From Mucilaginibacter pedocola (GTDB lineage Bacteria > Bacteroidota > Bacteroidia > Sphingobacteriales > Sphingobacteriaceae), in contig NZ_MBTF01000012.1 of assembly GCF_002013915.1 (NCBI RefSeq), forward strand, positions 496,001 to 560,000: a DNA stretch of 64,000 nucleotides. Direction: 5' to 3'. The notes below the pieces were generated by a model. It saw only the letters and a program-made list of their open reading frames with translations, made no database searches and was not told the origin of the DNA. Made by a program: the position numbers and the translations under genes. Each line of letters opens with the position of its first letter. Within the stretch, counting starts at the first letter, position 1. Shown in pieces: positions 63,727 through 64,000 of this stretch.

Positions 63727-64000
63727 TTATACAGACACTAATACAGGTTTCCTGTCGAAAACTACTTTGGCGAAACATTGGGGCTGATGAAAATCGGGTG
63801 TATCGCCGTCGAGTTTCACCCAGCTTAAAAAATGAGGCACGGGCAGTTGGTCGCCGCATTTGGTAAAGTTTACTGCACACTCCGTGCCACTCAACGTTGG
63901 CAGGCTGCTGTAGCAAAATACTGAAAGGGGAAGCACCGCGGATATATCCCAGCTGATTCCGCCTTTAGGCACGTTGTTATTCAGGTCCAGCACCATGGTT
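63727..64000 (-). CDS. CBM9-like (carbohydrate-binding) protein, C-terminal part
   Basis: The gene runs in from the right edge and only its last 90 or so codons are seen. The segment CGDQLPVPHFLSWVKLDGDTPDFHQPQCFAKVVF matches the C-terminus of Bacteroidota CBM9-family-like proteins, which bind glycan ends and are mostly exported. It is convergent with the LacI gene. The start is outside the window. Confidence 0.75.
   Translation of the reverse strand, partial: TMVLDLNNNVPKGGISWDISAVLPLSVFCYSSLPTLSGTECAVNFTKCGDQLPVPHFLSWVKLDGDTPDFHQPQCFAKVVFDRKPVLVSV

Noticed and set aside
63452..63916. 154-codon minus-strand frame
   Set aside because: It overlaps the LacI gene and the CBM9-like gene in another frame and has no recognisable features.
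1..64000. tRNA, rRNA, CRISPR array, insertion sequence or prophage
   Set aside because: No cloverleaf with CCA-type end, no rRNA-like stretch, no regular spaced repeats, and no transposase, integrase or phage protein was seen.

Overview
The window looks like chromosome of a Bacteroidota member, most likely Sphingobacteriaceae and Mucilaginibacter-like. That is an inference from gene families and style: three SusC/SusD pairs, FecI/FecR-type sigma/anti-sigma pairs, a hybrid two-component regulator, FG-GAP/ASPIC proteins and BNR proteins. No database search was possible. I see no rRNA, tRNA, CRISPR array, insertion sequence or phage gene.

Layout. (1) 37-13,234 on the minus strand is a SusC/SusD locus carrying an FG-GAP/ASPIC lipoprotein, a vanadium-haloperoxidase-family enzyme and a GH2 beta-galactosidase. 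A hybrid two-component regulator (13,886-18,064, plus) diverges from it. (2) 18,241-24,600 (minus) is an ECF sigma, FecR, STN-TonB receptor and lipoprotein locus ending in a strong terminator, with a possible 42-residue membrane peptide beyond. (3) 24,738-26,492 is an AraC regulator and a short-chain dehydrogenase separated by a terminator. (4) 26,658-38,520 is a sugar-catabolism locus. Its minus-strand part is an L-fucose-isomerase-like enzyme, a DHDPS/NanA-family aldolase, SusC, SusD and a BNR propeller protein. A divergent AraC regulator and a sodium:solute symporter complete it. (5) 38,664-44,002 (minus) is a tight five-gene operon: SDR, alpha/beta hydrolase, amidohydrolase, an atypical metallo-beta-lactamase-fold protein and a second alpha/beta hydrolase. 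(6) 44,075-53,059 holds a small conserved protein, an alginate-export-family porin, a sigma-54 response regulator and two paralogous, divergent TPR/HisKA_2 sensor kinases. (7) 53,152-53,573 has a YtxH-like protein and a 51-residue DUF2256 zinc-ribbon gene. (8) 53,679-62,280 (plus) is an ECF sigma, FecR, STN-SusC, SusD and sulfatase locus. A LacI-type regulator and the C-terminal end of a CBM9-like protein follow.

How the parts may work together. The SusCD loci import glycans or other large substrates and are controlled in two ways: a hybrid sensor in region 1, and trans-envelope sigma/anti-sigma relays in regions 2 and 8. The most interesting regulatory idea concerns regions 5 and 6. Copies of a CAACG...CGTTG / TATTTCGTTG motif lie in the gap between the two kinases, before the porin, and upstream of the five-gene operon. 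Sigma-54-like -24/-12 sequences lie 60-130 bp from them, downstream in the direction of transcription. The nearby regulator carries the GAFTGA loop typical of sigma-54 activators. A local sigma-54 regulon linking two kinases, a porin and a hydrolase operon is therefore proposed as inference.
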